From Oscillospiraceae bacterium (GTDB lineage: Bacteria; Bacillota; Clostridia; Oscillospirales; Ruminococcaceae), in contig JAJQHJ010000013.1 in the NCBI GenBank assembly GCA_021199795.1, forward strand, positions 62,001 to 126,000: a stretch of DNA of 64,000 nt, written 5' to 3'. The position numbers were made by a program, and so were the translations under genes. Of this stretch, positions 1 through 7,241 are shown in pieces. Under the pieces are notes generated by a model. That model did no database searches and was not told the DNA's origin. It was given only the letters and a program-made list of their open reading frames with translations. Position 1 is the first letter of the stretch; each line of letters opens with the position of its first letter.

Positions 1-74
1 TGAGAAAGAGGATGAGGGTTAAGGAGAGGAAGGAATAACATCTTCCATAATAAATTCAGACAGGAGTATAAACC

Positions 75-1106
75 ATGGGACTAAGATATAGAAAAAGCAT
101 CAATTTGGGCATGGGCTTCCGTGTTAATATCAGCTCAAGTGGAATTGGATATAGCTGGGGCACAAAAGGATACCGAATCACAAAAAATGCAAGTGGCAAG
201 ACAAGACAAACTGTCTCTATTCCCGGAACTGGCATCAGCTATGTAGAAGAAAGTGGCGGTAAGAGAAATACAAGTAGTGCTCCTGCTCAGAAGGACAGAG
301 AAACTCTCATCGCAGAGAATTTTCACGACATTGAAGAAGTTACTTCTGCAAGTACTACAATGCTACAATCTGAAGCATATAAAGAACTATCTTCTCAAAC
401 CAAGAAAATTCAAATACTTGTGTATGGTATTATTATAGCAACACTAATTCTATCCATTCTATCAGGACTCCCGATGATTTTCGTGATAGGATTTATTGTT
501 GCACTCATTTTAGGTATAAAATTCAGACCATCTGTCGAATACAGCTTTGATAATGAACAGCAGGAAAGGTGGAATGAAATATCAGGGGCTTGGCGTGCCG
601 TTGCAAAGAGTTGCGATCTACAGGAAATAACGCTTCTTGCAAAAGCAAACGATCCACGTACTAATGCTGGCATTAAAGAATCTGTTGATACCTCAAAAAT
701 GAAAGCAGGAAAAACGTTGCCATGGTTTATGAAAACTAACGTTACTCCTGTCGTTTTCACCATGAAGAAGCATACCTTGGCTATCATGCCCGACCGTCTC
801 TTATTTTTCCAAGGAGGTCTTGGTGCCGTCGATTATAGCGAGGTTAAATTTGAACTCTTTATACAAGGCTTTCTTGTTGAAGGAAAGACGCCTAAAGACT
901 CCGAACTAATACAATATGTATGGAGATACGCCAATAAGGATGGTAGCAGAGACAAGCGATATTCTAATAATAGCCAATACCCTATTATGAAATATAGCAA
1001 AATTTTTATCTCTTCTAACAGTGGCTTAAACATCCAATTTCTTTGCTCAAACGGTAACGCCGTCGATAACTTAAACTCTGTGTTAGAAAAATATTCTTTG
1101 ATTTGA
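75..1106 (+). CDS. DUF4236 domain protein with two membrane helices
   Basis: The first 60 residues match the DUF4236 pattern seen in many bacterial proteins: a basic start (GLRYRKSINLG), then VNISSSGIGYSWG and a closing PGTGISY. A low-complexity linker follows. Two adjacent hydrophobic segments at about residues 113-150 form a membrane hairpin, and the remaining ~190 residues are soluble. The ATG at 75 is preceded by CAGGAG eight bases upstream. The gene is more AT-rich than the housekeeping genes to its right and stands just before a toxin-antitoxin pair, which suggests an accessory island. The molecular function of DUF4236 is unknown; a membrane-anchored role is inferred from the hairpin only. 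Confidence 0.75.
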   Translation: MGLRYRKSINLGMGFRVNISSSGIGYSWGTKGYRITKNASGKTRQTVSIPGTGISYVEESGGKRNTSSAPAQKDRETLIAENFHDIEEVTSASTTMLQSEAYKELSSQTKKIQILVYGIIIATLILSILSGLPMIFVIGFIVALILGIKFRPSVEYSFDNEQQERWNEISGAWRAVAKSCDLQEITLLAKANDPRTNAGIKESVDTSKMKAGKTLPWFMKTNVTPVVFTMKKHTLAIMPDRLLFFQGGLGAVDYSEVKFELFIQGFLVEGKTPKDSELIQYVWRYANKDGSRDKRYSNNSQYPIMKYSKIFISSNSGLNIQFLCSNGNAVDNLNSVLEKYSLI

Positions 1107-1140
1107 CTCTTATTGCTTTTTAATGTTTGGAGGTGCCAAG

Positions 1141-1473
1141 GTGAATAAAATACTCAGTTTGCATGAAATTGCAGAGATTGTGAAGCCGATTGCGGAGAAG
1201 TATGGGGTTCTGGCTGTGTACCTCTATGGTTCTTATGCTCGTGGCACAGCAGGTGCAGAGAGTGATATTGACCTTGTGGTGGACACCACAGGAACTACTC
1301 TCACAAGTCTTTTTGCCCTTGGGGCACTCTATTCTGAACTTTCTGAAGCCCTCGGCAAAGAAATCGACCTGATAACCCTTTCTTCTCTCACCCAAGAGCC
1401 GCAAATGCCGAGTGAAATCGGGTTCAGGGATAATGTGGAGAAAGAGAAGGTGAATTTGTATGCAGTCGCTTGA
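1141..1473 (+). CDS. mntA: MntA-type nucleotidyltransferase antitoxin
   Basis: Minimal nucleotidyltransferase of about 110 residues. The GS-X10-DxD active site is visible as GSYARGTAGAESDID in the N-terminal third. In characterised MntA-HepT systems this protein AMPylates a tyrosine of the HepT toxin and so neutralises it. The start chosen is GTG 1141, because GGAGGT at 1129-1134 sits six bases upstream; an in-frame ATG at 1123 lies before that ribosome binding site and is less likely. The 3' end overlaps hepT by 14 bases, so the two are translationally linked. Family call is firm; neutralisation by AMPylation is transferred from the family. Confidence 0.88.
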   Translation: MNKILSLHEIAEIVKPIAEKYGVLAVYLYGSYARGTAGAESDIDLVVDTTGTTLTSLFALGALYSELSEALGKEIDLITLSSLTQEPQMPSEIGFRDNVEKEKVNLYAVA

Positions 1474-1807
1474 CAGGCAAAGGCTGAACCACATGCTCGA
1501 CTATTGCACCGAAATTGAAAAGACAATGAATCGCTACGGAAAGTCGTTCGAGATTTTCGATGAAGATGCCGACTATCAGCGTTCTGTGTCTTTCTGTATC
1601 TTACAGATTGGAGAACTCAGTGGCGGCTTGTCGCCTGAATTCAGGAGCGAAACGGCAGACCTCATGCAATGGTCAGCAATGAAAGGAATGCGAAATATGG
1701 TCGCCCACAACTATGGTAGCATGAGCCGGGAAATCGTTTGGGAAACTGCTTTGAATGATATACCGATTCTGAAAGAATTCTGCAAAACGCAATTGAAAGA
1801 AGATTAA
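1460..1807 (+). CDS. hepT: HepT-type HEPN ribonuclease toxin
   Basis: A 115-residue, mostly helical protein of the HEPN/HepT family. The diagnostic R-X4-H-X-Y motif is present near the C-terminus as RNMVAHNY: the Arg and His form the RNase site, and the Tyr is the residue AMPylated by MntA in studied pairs. It overlaps mntA by 14 bases and is followed by a strong terminator at 1814, so the two genes form a closed bicistronic unit. All key residues are present, so the toxin is predicted to be active. The biological trigger (plasmid or island maintenance, or phage defence) cannot be read from the sequence. Confidence 0.88.
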   Translation: MQSLDRQRLNHMLDYCTEIEKTMNRYGKSFEIFDEDADYQRSVSFCILQIGELSGGLSPEFRSETADLMQWSAMKGMRNMVAHNYGSMSREIVWETALNDIPILKEFCKTQLKED

Positions 1808-1813
1808 TTCCAA

Positions 1814-1836
1814 ACCGCCCAACCGGGCGGTTTTCT
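1814..1836 (+). terminator. Rho-independent terminator of mntA-hepT
   Basis: CCGCCC and GGGCGG arms around a four-base loop, followed by TTTTCTT, eight bases after the hepT stop codon. Confidence 0.85.
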
Positions 1837-1848
1837 TATGCAAAAGCT

Positions 1849-1877
1849 CCCCTGCCCGAATGGACAGAGGAGTTTTG
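1849..1877 (-). terminator. Terminator of the TM2-domain gene (minus strand)
   Basis: Read on the minus strand, CTCCTCTG pairs with CAGGGGAG (one G-U pair) and is followed by CTTTTGC. It lies 16 bases beyond the stop of the minus-strand gene at 1893. Confidence 0.7.
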
Positions 1878-1892
1878 AAAGTGAGTGTGAAG

Positions 1893-2402
1893 TTATCCTA
1901 CTTTGACCTTAACATAGTAAGGATTTGGCTTAAGAAGAATTAAGATTAAATCAACAACAACGCCGAAACCGAAAAGACCCATTGTGCAAAGATAAAGAAT
2001 TCCTGTTCCGATTTTACCTTCATAAAATCTATGTGCACCAAGACAGCCCAAGAAGAAACATAGTGCAAGTGCAACCCACTTATTCTTTGGCTTAGCCTGT
2101 AATAACGCGACGCCGGAAACAGCTGCATTGACATTTGCGTTCACGTTGGTATTAGTGTTAGTGTTGGAATTGTCATTCGCGTTGTTGATAACTATCTGAG
2201 GCTGTGAGCCACCAGACTGCGCTATATTCTCAACTTGTCTGCCGCAATGGGTGCAGATTACAGCATCTTCGGGAATTTTAGCACCGCAGTGCTTGCAGAG
2301 CTTCATTTTAGTATCGCTTGCCGGTTGGGTTTCCTGTGTAGTTGTCTGAGAAGTAACAGTTTCGCCATTCACAGAGACGGTTTCATTGACATTATTGTCC
2401 AT
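1893..2402 (-). CDS. Zinc-ribbon and TM2-domain membrane protein
   Basis: A 169-residue protein in three parts. The N-terminal ~30 residues are polar. A zinc ribbon follows with two CxxC knuckles (CKHCG and CTHCG, about residues 36-55). After a long Asn/Thr-rich linker comes a C-terminal TM2 domain, about residues 105-169, with the typical KNKWVALALCFFLG start and the GAHRFYEGK turn between two membrane helices. Such zinc-ribbon plus TM2 proteins are common in Firmicutes; the function is not established. It is monocistronic, with its own terminator, and converges with hepT. Confidence 0.8.
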   Translation of the reverse strand: MDNNVNETVSVNGETVTSQTTTQETQPASDTKMKLCKHCGAKIPEDAVICTHCGRQVENIAQSGGSQPQIVINNANDNSNTNTNTNVNANVNAAVSGVALLQAKPKNKWVALALCFFLGCLGAHRFYEGKIGTGILYLCTMGLFGFGVVVDLILILLKPNPYYVKVKVG

Positions 2403-2591
2403 ATCTATCCCTCCATAGTAGTGTCGTTTCCGACTATTTCACCCACATTATAACACAAGTTCCCCCCCGCGCAAGATATTTGCGTTCCAAATTCTTGAGA
2501 ATTCTCGATAAGATTTTTGTGGAAAATGCACATATGACATAATATCTTGCGCTAAAAATCTTGACTCTACCAAATAGGATCAAAAAACCTC

Positions 2592-2620
2592 TTGACAAAT
2601 ACCCCCTGAGGGTATATAAT
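2592..2620 (+). promoter_or_regulatory. csoR-copA promoter
   Basis: TTGACA at 2592-2597 and TATAAT at 2615-2620 are separated by exactly 17 bases. Both boxes match the sigma-A consensus. The spacer contains the first CsoR operator, so bound repressor would block RNA polymerase. Confidence 0.9.
2599..2615. promoter_or_regulatory. CsoR operator 1 (in promoter spacer)
   Basis: Interrupted palindrome ATACCC-N5-GGGTAT of 17 bases. This is the GC-rich-core, AT-flanked form known for CsoR-family copper repressors. It fills the spacer between the -35 and -10 boxes. Confidence 0.85.
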
Positions 2621-2636
2621 GCTCATAGATAGAGCG

Positions 2637-2653
2637 ATACCCTCCGGGGGTAT
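2637..2653. promoter_or_regulatory. CsoR operator 2 (near transcript start)
   Basis: Second ATACCC-N5-GGGTAT palindrome, also 17 bases, centred 38 bases downstream of the first and just upstream of the csoR ribosome binding site. Confidence 0.8.
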
Positions 2654-2672
2654 TTTATACTGAGGTGATATT

Positions 2673-2972
2673 ATGAGTAAGAATTGCTGCTGCGGGAAGA
2701 CTACTGAACGGTCGGACAAGGAATACAAGAAGCTTATGAACCGGCTTAACCGGATTGAGGGGCAGATCAGGGGGCTCAAGCGTATGCTCGAGGAGTCGGC
2801 TTACTGCCCGGACATACTGACCCAGTCGGCGGCGGTGTCGTCCGCCATCAATTCGTTCAACCGTGAACTGCTTTCAAGCCATATCCGCCACTGCGTTGCA
2901 AGGGACATCCGAAACGGCGACGACGAGACGATTGAAGAGCTGGTTGTGACGATGCAGAAATTGATGAAATGA
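2673..2972 (+). CDS. csoR: CsoR-family copper-sensing repressor
   Basis: A 99-residue all-helical DUF156/CsoR protein. The copper-binding triad Cys-His-Cys of the family is present as C45 (AYCPDIL), H70 and C74 (HIRHC). The N-terminus adds a CCC run (residues 5-7). Apo-CsoR binds DNA and releases it when Cu(I) fills the triad. GAGGTGA lies five bases before the ATG. Two operators flank its own promoter and the copper ATPase gene follows after nine bases, so autoregulation together with copA is the expected circuit. The family also includes nickel and sulfur sensors, but triad and neighbour both point to copper. Confidence 0.92.
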   Translation: MSKNCCCGKTTERSDKEYKKLMNRLNRIEGQIRGLKRMLEESAYCPDILTQSAAVSSAINSFNRELLSSHIRHCVARDIRNGDDETIEELVVTMQKLMK

Positions 2973-2981
2973 GGGATTTAT

Positions 2982-5504
2982 GTGGAACAATATAACGTTA
3001 CCGGCATGAGTTGTGCGGCTTGCAGTGCCAGGGTTGAGAAAGCCGTTTCTAAGGTCGAGGGCGTCAGCTCCTGCTCGGTGAGCCTCTTAACCAACTCTAT
3101 GGGAGTTGAGGGGACGGCTTCGCCTGCCGACATAATCTCGGCTGTTGAGAATGCCGGATATGGAGCATCCCTCAAGGGTGCGGAAAAGGCGGCTTCGTCA
3201 GGTGCCGACGATGTCGACTCTCTCAAGGACACCGAAACGCCGAAATTAAAAAGAAGACTGATTGCGTCTCTCGGATTCTTAGTGGTGCTCTTGTACTTTT
3301 CGATGGGGCACATGATGTTCGGATTCCCGCTGCCGGGATTCTTCTCGGATAATCATGTCGCAATGGGGCTTGTTCAGCTGCTGCTGACTGTAGCCGTCAT
3401 GGTAATCAACCAGAAATTCTTCATAAGCGGATTCAAAGGGCTCATCCACCGTGCTCCGAATATGGACACTCTTGTGGCACTCGGTTCAAGTGCTGCGTTC
3501 GTCTACTCGACCTATGCCCTCTTCATGATGACCGACGCACAGCTAAAGGGCGACATGGAAGCGGTCATGAACTATATGAACGACTTCTATTTCGAGTCGG
3601 CGGCGATGATTCTCACGCTTATCACCGTTGGAAAGATGCTCGAGGCGAGGTCTAAGGGCAAGACGACCGACGCGCTCAAGGGGCTTATGAAGCTTGCGCC
3701 GAAAACGGCTACTATTCTGAAAGACGGTGTCGAAACCGAGGTTGCAATCTCTAAAGTGGGCGTTGGGGACATATTTGTTGTTCGCCCGGGAGAAAGTATC
3801 CCCGTGGACGGAGTCATCATCGAGGGAACAAGTGCCATAAACGAGTCGGCACTCACGGGTGAAAGCATCCCTGTGGACAAAGAGACAGGCGACGGAGTTT
3901 CAGCTGCAACCATCAACCAGTCCGGCTTCATAAAGTGCCGGGCAACAAGAGTTGGCGAGGACACAACCCTCTCCCAGATTATAAAGATGGTCAGCGATGC
4001 CGCCGCGACCAAGGCTCCTATCGCGAAAATTGCAGACAAAGTCTCGGGAATCTTCGTCCCGGCGGTCATAACTATCGCAGTCATCACTATTATAGTATGG
4101 CTACTTGTAGGGCAGACTTTCAGCTACGCCCTGGCAAGGGGAATCTCGGTCTTAGTCATCAGCTGCCCTTGCGCCTTGGGGCTGGCGACGCCGGTTGCAA
4201 TCATGGTTGGAAATGGTGTCGGCGCAAAGAACGGAATACTCTTCAAAACAGCTGAATCCCTTGAAGAGACCGGCAAGACCGAAACGGTCGTCCTCGACAA
4301 AACAGGAACCATCACAGCCGGTACTCCTGTGGTCACGGACATAATCCCGTGCGAGGGTGTTTCGGAAGACGAACTCATCAGGCTTGCTCTCTCGCTTGAA
4401 AAGGGCAGCGAACACCCGCTTGCAAAGGCTATCATGATCTATGGTGAGGAAAACAGTCTCTCTGGCTCCGATGTTCAGGACTTCCGGGCTCTTCCCGGAA
4501 ACGGGCTGACAGCTACTTTGGACGGCGAAACCCTCTATGGCGGAAGCTTCTCATTTATCGGAACGATTGCAAGTCTTCCCAAAGATGCCGAATCAACATT
4601 CACAAGGCTTGCAGGCGAGGGCAAGACTCCCCTGTTCTTCTCGAAATCCGACAAGCTTATTGGAATAATTGCGGTTGCAGACATCATCAAGCCGGACAGT
4701 GCAGAGGCTATAAATGAACTCAAGGGCATGGGAATCAGGGTTGTCATGCTCACAGGAGACAACGAGAGAACAGCCAACGCCATAGGCTCTCAGGCGGGAG
4801 TTGACGAGGTCATCGCGGGAGTTCTCCCCGACGGCAAGGAAAGCGTTATCAGACGTCTCAAGGAGTCAGGAAAAGTAGCCATGGTCGGCGACGGAATCAA
4901 CGACGCTCCGGCTCTGACACGAGCGGACATTGGAATTGCGATTGGAGCAGGTGCGGATGTTGCAGTGGATGCTGCCGACGTTGTCCTCATGAAGAGCAGT
5001 CTTATGGACGTTCCAGCGGCGATAAGGCTGAGCAGGTCGACACTACGAAACATCCACGAAAACCTCTTCTGGGCGTTCTTCTACAATGCAATCGGCATTC
5101 CCCTTGCGGCGGGAGCTTATATAAACCTCTTCGGCTGGGAATTAAACCCGATGTTTGCGGCGGCGGCGATGAGTCTTTCGAGCTTCTGCGTCGTTTCAAA
5201 TGCTTTAAGGCTCAATTTCGCCGACATAAGATCAAGTAAGCACGACAGAAAAGTCAGGCATAAAGACACTAGCAGAAAGAAGGTGAAAAGCATGAGCGTT
5301 ACAATGAATATTGAGGGCATGATGTGTGGTCACTGCGAGGCAAGAGTCAAGAAGACCCTTGAGGCAATCCCCGGAGTCGCCTCCGCAGAAGTAAGCCACA
5401 CCGCAGGAACTGCGGTTGTAACCCTGAATGCTCCCGTTGAGGACAGCGTTCTTAAGGAGGCTGTAGAGGCGCAGGATTACAAGGTTGTGGGAATATCAAG
5501 ATAA
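2982..5504 (+). CDS. copA: Copper-exporting P1B-type ATPase with C-terminal CopZ-like domain
   Basis: An 840-residue heavy-metal P-type ATPase that exports Cu(I) across the membrane. In order: an N-terminal HMA metal-binding domain (CAAC, residues 11-14), membrane helices, actuator TGES (292-295), the CPC metal site in the membrane (395-397), DKTGT with phospho-Asp D439, the GSEHPLA motif, TGDN, and GDGIND (636-641). After the last helices there is a Lys/Arg-rich linker and then a second HMA domain at the C-terminus (CGHC, 782-785), which is unusual. Translation starts at GTG 2982, with GAGGG just upstream overlapping the csoR stop. An internal ribosome binding site before ATG 5292 could release the last 70 residues as a free chaperone. 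Confidence 0.93.
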   Translation: MEQYNVTGMSCAACSARVEKAVSKVEGVSSCSVSLLTNSMGVEGTASPADIISAVENAGYGASLKGAEKAASSGADDVDSLKDTETPKLKRRLIASLGFLVVLLYFSMGHMMFGFPLPGFFSDNHVAMGLVQLLLTVAVMVINQKFFISGFKGLIHRAPNMDTLVALGSSAAFVYSTYALFMMTDAQLKGDMEAVMNYMNDFYFESAAMILTLITVGKMLEARSKGKTTDALKGLMKLAPKTATILKDGVETEVAISKVGVGDIFVVRPGESIPVDGVIIEGTSAINESALTGESIPVDKETGDGVSAATINQSGFIKCRATRVGEDTTLSQIIKMVSDAAATKAPIAKIADKVSGIFVPAVITIAVITIIVWLLVGQTFSYALARGISVLVISCPCALGLATPVAIMVGNGVGAKNGILFKTAESLEETGKTETVVLDKTGTITAGTPVVTDIIPCEGVSEDELIRLALSLEKGSEHPLAKAIMIYGEENSLSGSDVQDFRALPGNGLTATLDGETLYGGSFSFIGTIASLPKDAESTFTRLAGEGKTPLFFSKSDKLIGIIAVADIIKPDSAEAINELKGMGIRVVMLTGDNERTANAIGSQAGVDEVIAGVLPDGKESVIRRLKESGKVAMVGDGINDAPALTRADIGIAIGAGADVAVDAADVVLMKSSLMDVPAAIRLSRSTLRNIHENLFWAFFYNAIGIPLAAGAYINLFGWELNPMFAAAAMSLSSFCVVSNALRLNFADIRSSKHDRKVRHKDTSRKKVKSMSVTMNIEGMMCGHCEARVKKTLEAIPGVASAEVSHTAGTAVVTLNAPVEDSVLKEAVEAQDYKVVGISR
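5280..5294 (+). promoter_or_regulatory. Internal ribosome binding site and ATG for a CopZ-like product
   Basis: AAGGTG at 5280-5285 lies six bases before an in-frame ATG at 5292. The predicted product is 70 residues long, starts exactly at the HMA domain and has the length of ordinary CopZ copper chaperones. Confidence 0.5.
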
Positions 5505-5510
5505 GATGAG

Positions 5511-5545
5511 AGAATCCTCAGAAAGAAATTTCTGAGGATTCTTGA
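5511..5545 (+). terminator. Terminator of csoR-copA
   Basis: A 14-bp perfect stem (AGAATCCTCAGAAA and its complement) with a GAAA loop, seven bases after the copA stop. The U-tract is weak because the next promoter begins at once. Confidence 0.7.
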
Positions 5546-5570
5546 CATTTCACTCGAATAAAACTATACT
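5542..5570 (+). promoter_or_regulatory. Promoter of the hydrolase/ATP-grasp cluster
   Basis: TTGACA at 5542-5547 and TATACT at 5565-5570, spacer 17. The -35 box touches the copA terminator. Confidence 0.85.
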
Positions 5571-5605
5571 ATTATAAGCAACAAAATTTCAAAGGGGAAT
5601 TTGAT

Positions 5606-6358
5606 ATGGTAAAGGTTTGGAATGTTACGATTCCACAGTTGTCAGGGGATGCGACCAGGCGGGTCTATCTCTATCTTCCCGACTATTATGACGAGGACTC
5701 GCGAAGATACCCGGTTATGTACATGTTTGACGGGCACAATGTCTTCTTCGACAGCGACGCTACATACGGCAAATCCTGGGGCATGAACAGCTATATGAAC
5801 TGGACGAAAACGCCTCTTATTATAGTTGCAGTCGAGTGCAATCACGAGGGCGATTCGAGGCTGTCGGAGTACTCCCCTATCGACTTCGAGAATTCTACTC
5901 TCGGGAAAGTCCCGGGCAAGGGAAAAATCTATATGGACTGGCTCGTAGGAACGCTTAAGCCGGAGATTGACCGGGACTACCGGACACTTGCCGATAGGGA
6001 ACACACGCTTATCTGTGGCTCTTCCATGGGAGGGCTCATGTCGCTCTATGCGGCTGTGTGCTACAATAAGTACTTCCAGCGTGCTGCTTGCCTTTCACCG
6101 AGCCTCTGGATTGATCCGGGGAAAATACTCGAAATGATAGCGAAAGCAAATATCCGCAACGACACCTGCATCTACATGGACTATGGAAGCAAGGAGATTT
6201 TCAACCACTCGACGTCATCCGAGGCACTGATTTCCGTTTCGCATATGTTACTTACAAAGCGGGTCAATCTCACATTCAGAATAGTTCCGGGTGGAACGCA
6301 TAGTGAAGCAAGCTGGGAGCAGCAAATTCCGATATTTATGGAGTGTCTGGGACTATAG
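5606..6358 (+). CDS. Esterase-fold alpha/beta hydrolase
   Basis: A 250-residue protein of the putative esterase family (Pfam PF00756 type, related to esterase D and enterochelin esterase). The N-terminus has the RRVYLYLPDYY strand and the VMYMFDGHNVF segment. The nucleophile elbow is GSSMGG, with Ser140 as nucleophile, and a C-terminal GGTHSEASW supplies the expected catalytic His. No signal peptide, so cytoplasmic. AAAGGGGAA precedes the ATG. It is first in a cluster with another hydrolase and an ATP-grasp enzyme. The natural ester substrate is unknown. Confidence 0.82.
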   Translation: MVKVWNVTIPQLSGDATRRVYLYLPDYYDEDSRRYPVMYMFDGHNVFFDSDATYGKSWGMNSYMNWTKTPLIIVAVECNHEGDSRLSEYSPIDFENSTLGKVPGKGKIYMDWLVGTLKPEIDRDYRTLADREHTLICGSSMGGLMSLYAAVCYNKYFQRAACLSPSLWIDPGKILEMIAKANIRNDTCIYMDYGSKEIFNHSTSSEALISVSHMLLTKRVNLTFRIVPGGTHSEASWEQQIPIFMECLGL

Positions 6359-6364
6359 GAGGGA

Positions 6365-6418
6365 GAACCTCTCAGTCGCTTCGCGACAGCTCCCCTTATC
6401 AAGGGGAGCCATAACTGC
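6365..6418 (+). repeat. Dispersed two-hairpin repeat, copy 1
   Basis: Begins GAACCTCTCAGTC, then a hairpin with arms GTCGC/GCGAC, then the conserved hairpin AGCTCCCCTT / AAGGGGAGC and CCATAACTGC. Related copies lie at 30884, 35596 and 53983. This copy sits between two genes of a cluster, seven bases after the esterase stop. Confidence 0.8.
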
Positions 6419-6441
6419 AACATCAAAGGGAGTTGTTAACT

Positions 6442-7188
6442 ATGAATATTGAATACCATAAACATTATAGCAGTTACTTGCAGAGAGACATGGAGTTCAA
6501 AGTCTATGGTCACGCTGGGAAGCCGGTTATATTTATTCCTTGCCAGGGTGGACGGTTCTTTGATTTTGAGAACTTCGGGATGATTGATTACTGGGCTAAG
6601 TGGATCGATGAGGGACGGGTGACCGTCTACTCGGTCGATGTTGTCGACAATGAGACCTATGCCGCAAACGGCGACCCGAGAGACAGAATCGAGTGGCACG
6701 AGCACTGGTACAACTATATGATCGAGGAGCTTGTGCCGACAGTGAAGCACTTAAGCGGCTTGAAGAACGGCTATGACCAGCCCATCATGACTTTCGGCTG
6801 CTCTATGGGAGCGATGCACGCGGCAAACCTCTTCTTCAGGCGTCCTGACATATTCGACACAGTTTTCGCTATTTCGGGGCTCTATGACTCAAAGTTCTTC
6901 TTCGGCGACTATATGGACGACATTCTTTACCGCAACTCGCCGGTCAACTATCTTTCGGACATGCCCTCAGACCACCCCTACATTAAAATGTATAACGAGC
7001 GCAAGATTCTGATTGTAGTAGGACAAGGCGCATGGGAGGAGCCGCTACTTGCAAGCACACGTTGGCTTGACGACGTCATGAGGCGCAAAGGCATCAACGG
7101 AAGAGTTGAATACTGGGGCTATGATGTCGCCCATGACTGGTGCTGGTGGTATAAGATGGTGGAGACATACTTGCCTGAGTTGTTATAG
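6442..7188 (+). CDS. Second esterase-fold alpha/beta hydrolase
   Basis: About 248 residues. The nucleophile elbow is FGCSMGAMH, with Ser121; a His near the C-terminus (VAHDW) is the likely catalytic partner. The FIPCQGGRFFDFENF stretch after the first strands is typical of a sub-group of Firmicute esterase-like proteins. An upstream TTG (6433) exists, but AAAGGGAG at 6425-6432 fits ATG 6442, and the protein then starts MNIEYHKHYSS. No signal peptide. Distantly related to the preceding hydrolase and in the same cluster as an ATP-grasp enzyme. Substrate unknown. Confidence 0.8.
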   Translation: MNIEYHKHYSSYLQRDMEFKVYGHAGKPVIFIPCQGGRFFDFENFGMIDYWAKWIDEGRVTVYSVDVVDNETYAANGDPRDRIEWHEHWYNYMIEELVPTVKHLSGLKNGYDQPIMTFGCSMGAMHAANLFFRRPDIFDTVFAISGLYDSKFFFGDYMDDILYRNSPVNYLSDMPSDHPYIKMYNERKILIVVGQGAWEEPLLASTRWLDDVMRRKGINGRVEYWGYDVAHDWCWWYKMVETYLPELL

Positions 7189-7241
7189 AAAGGATATGAC
7201 TTAAAAAGCAAAACTTTATCTTTATTTCTCCTAACTTTCCG

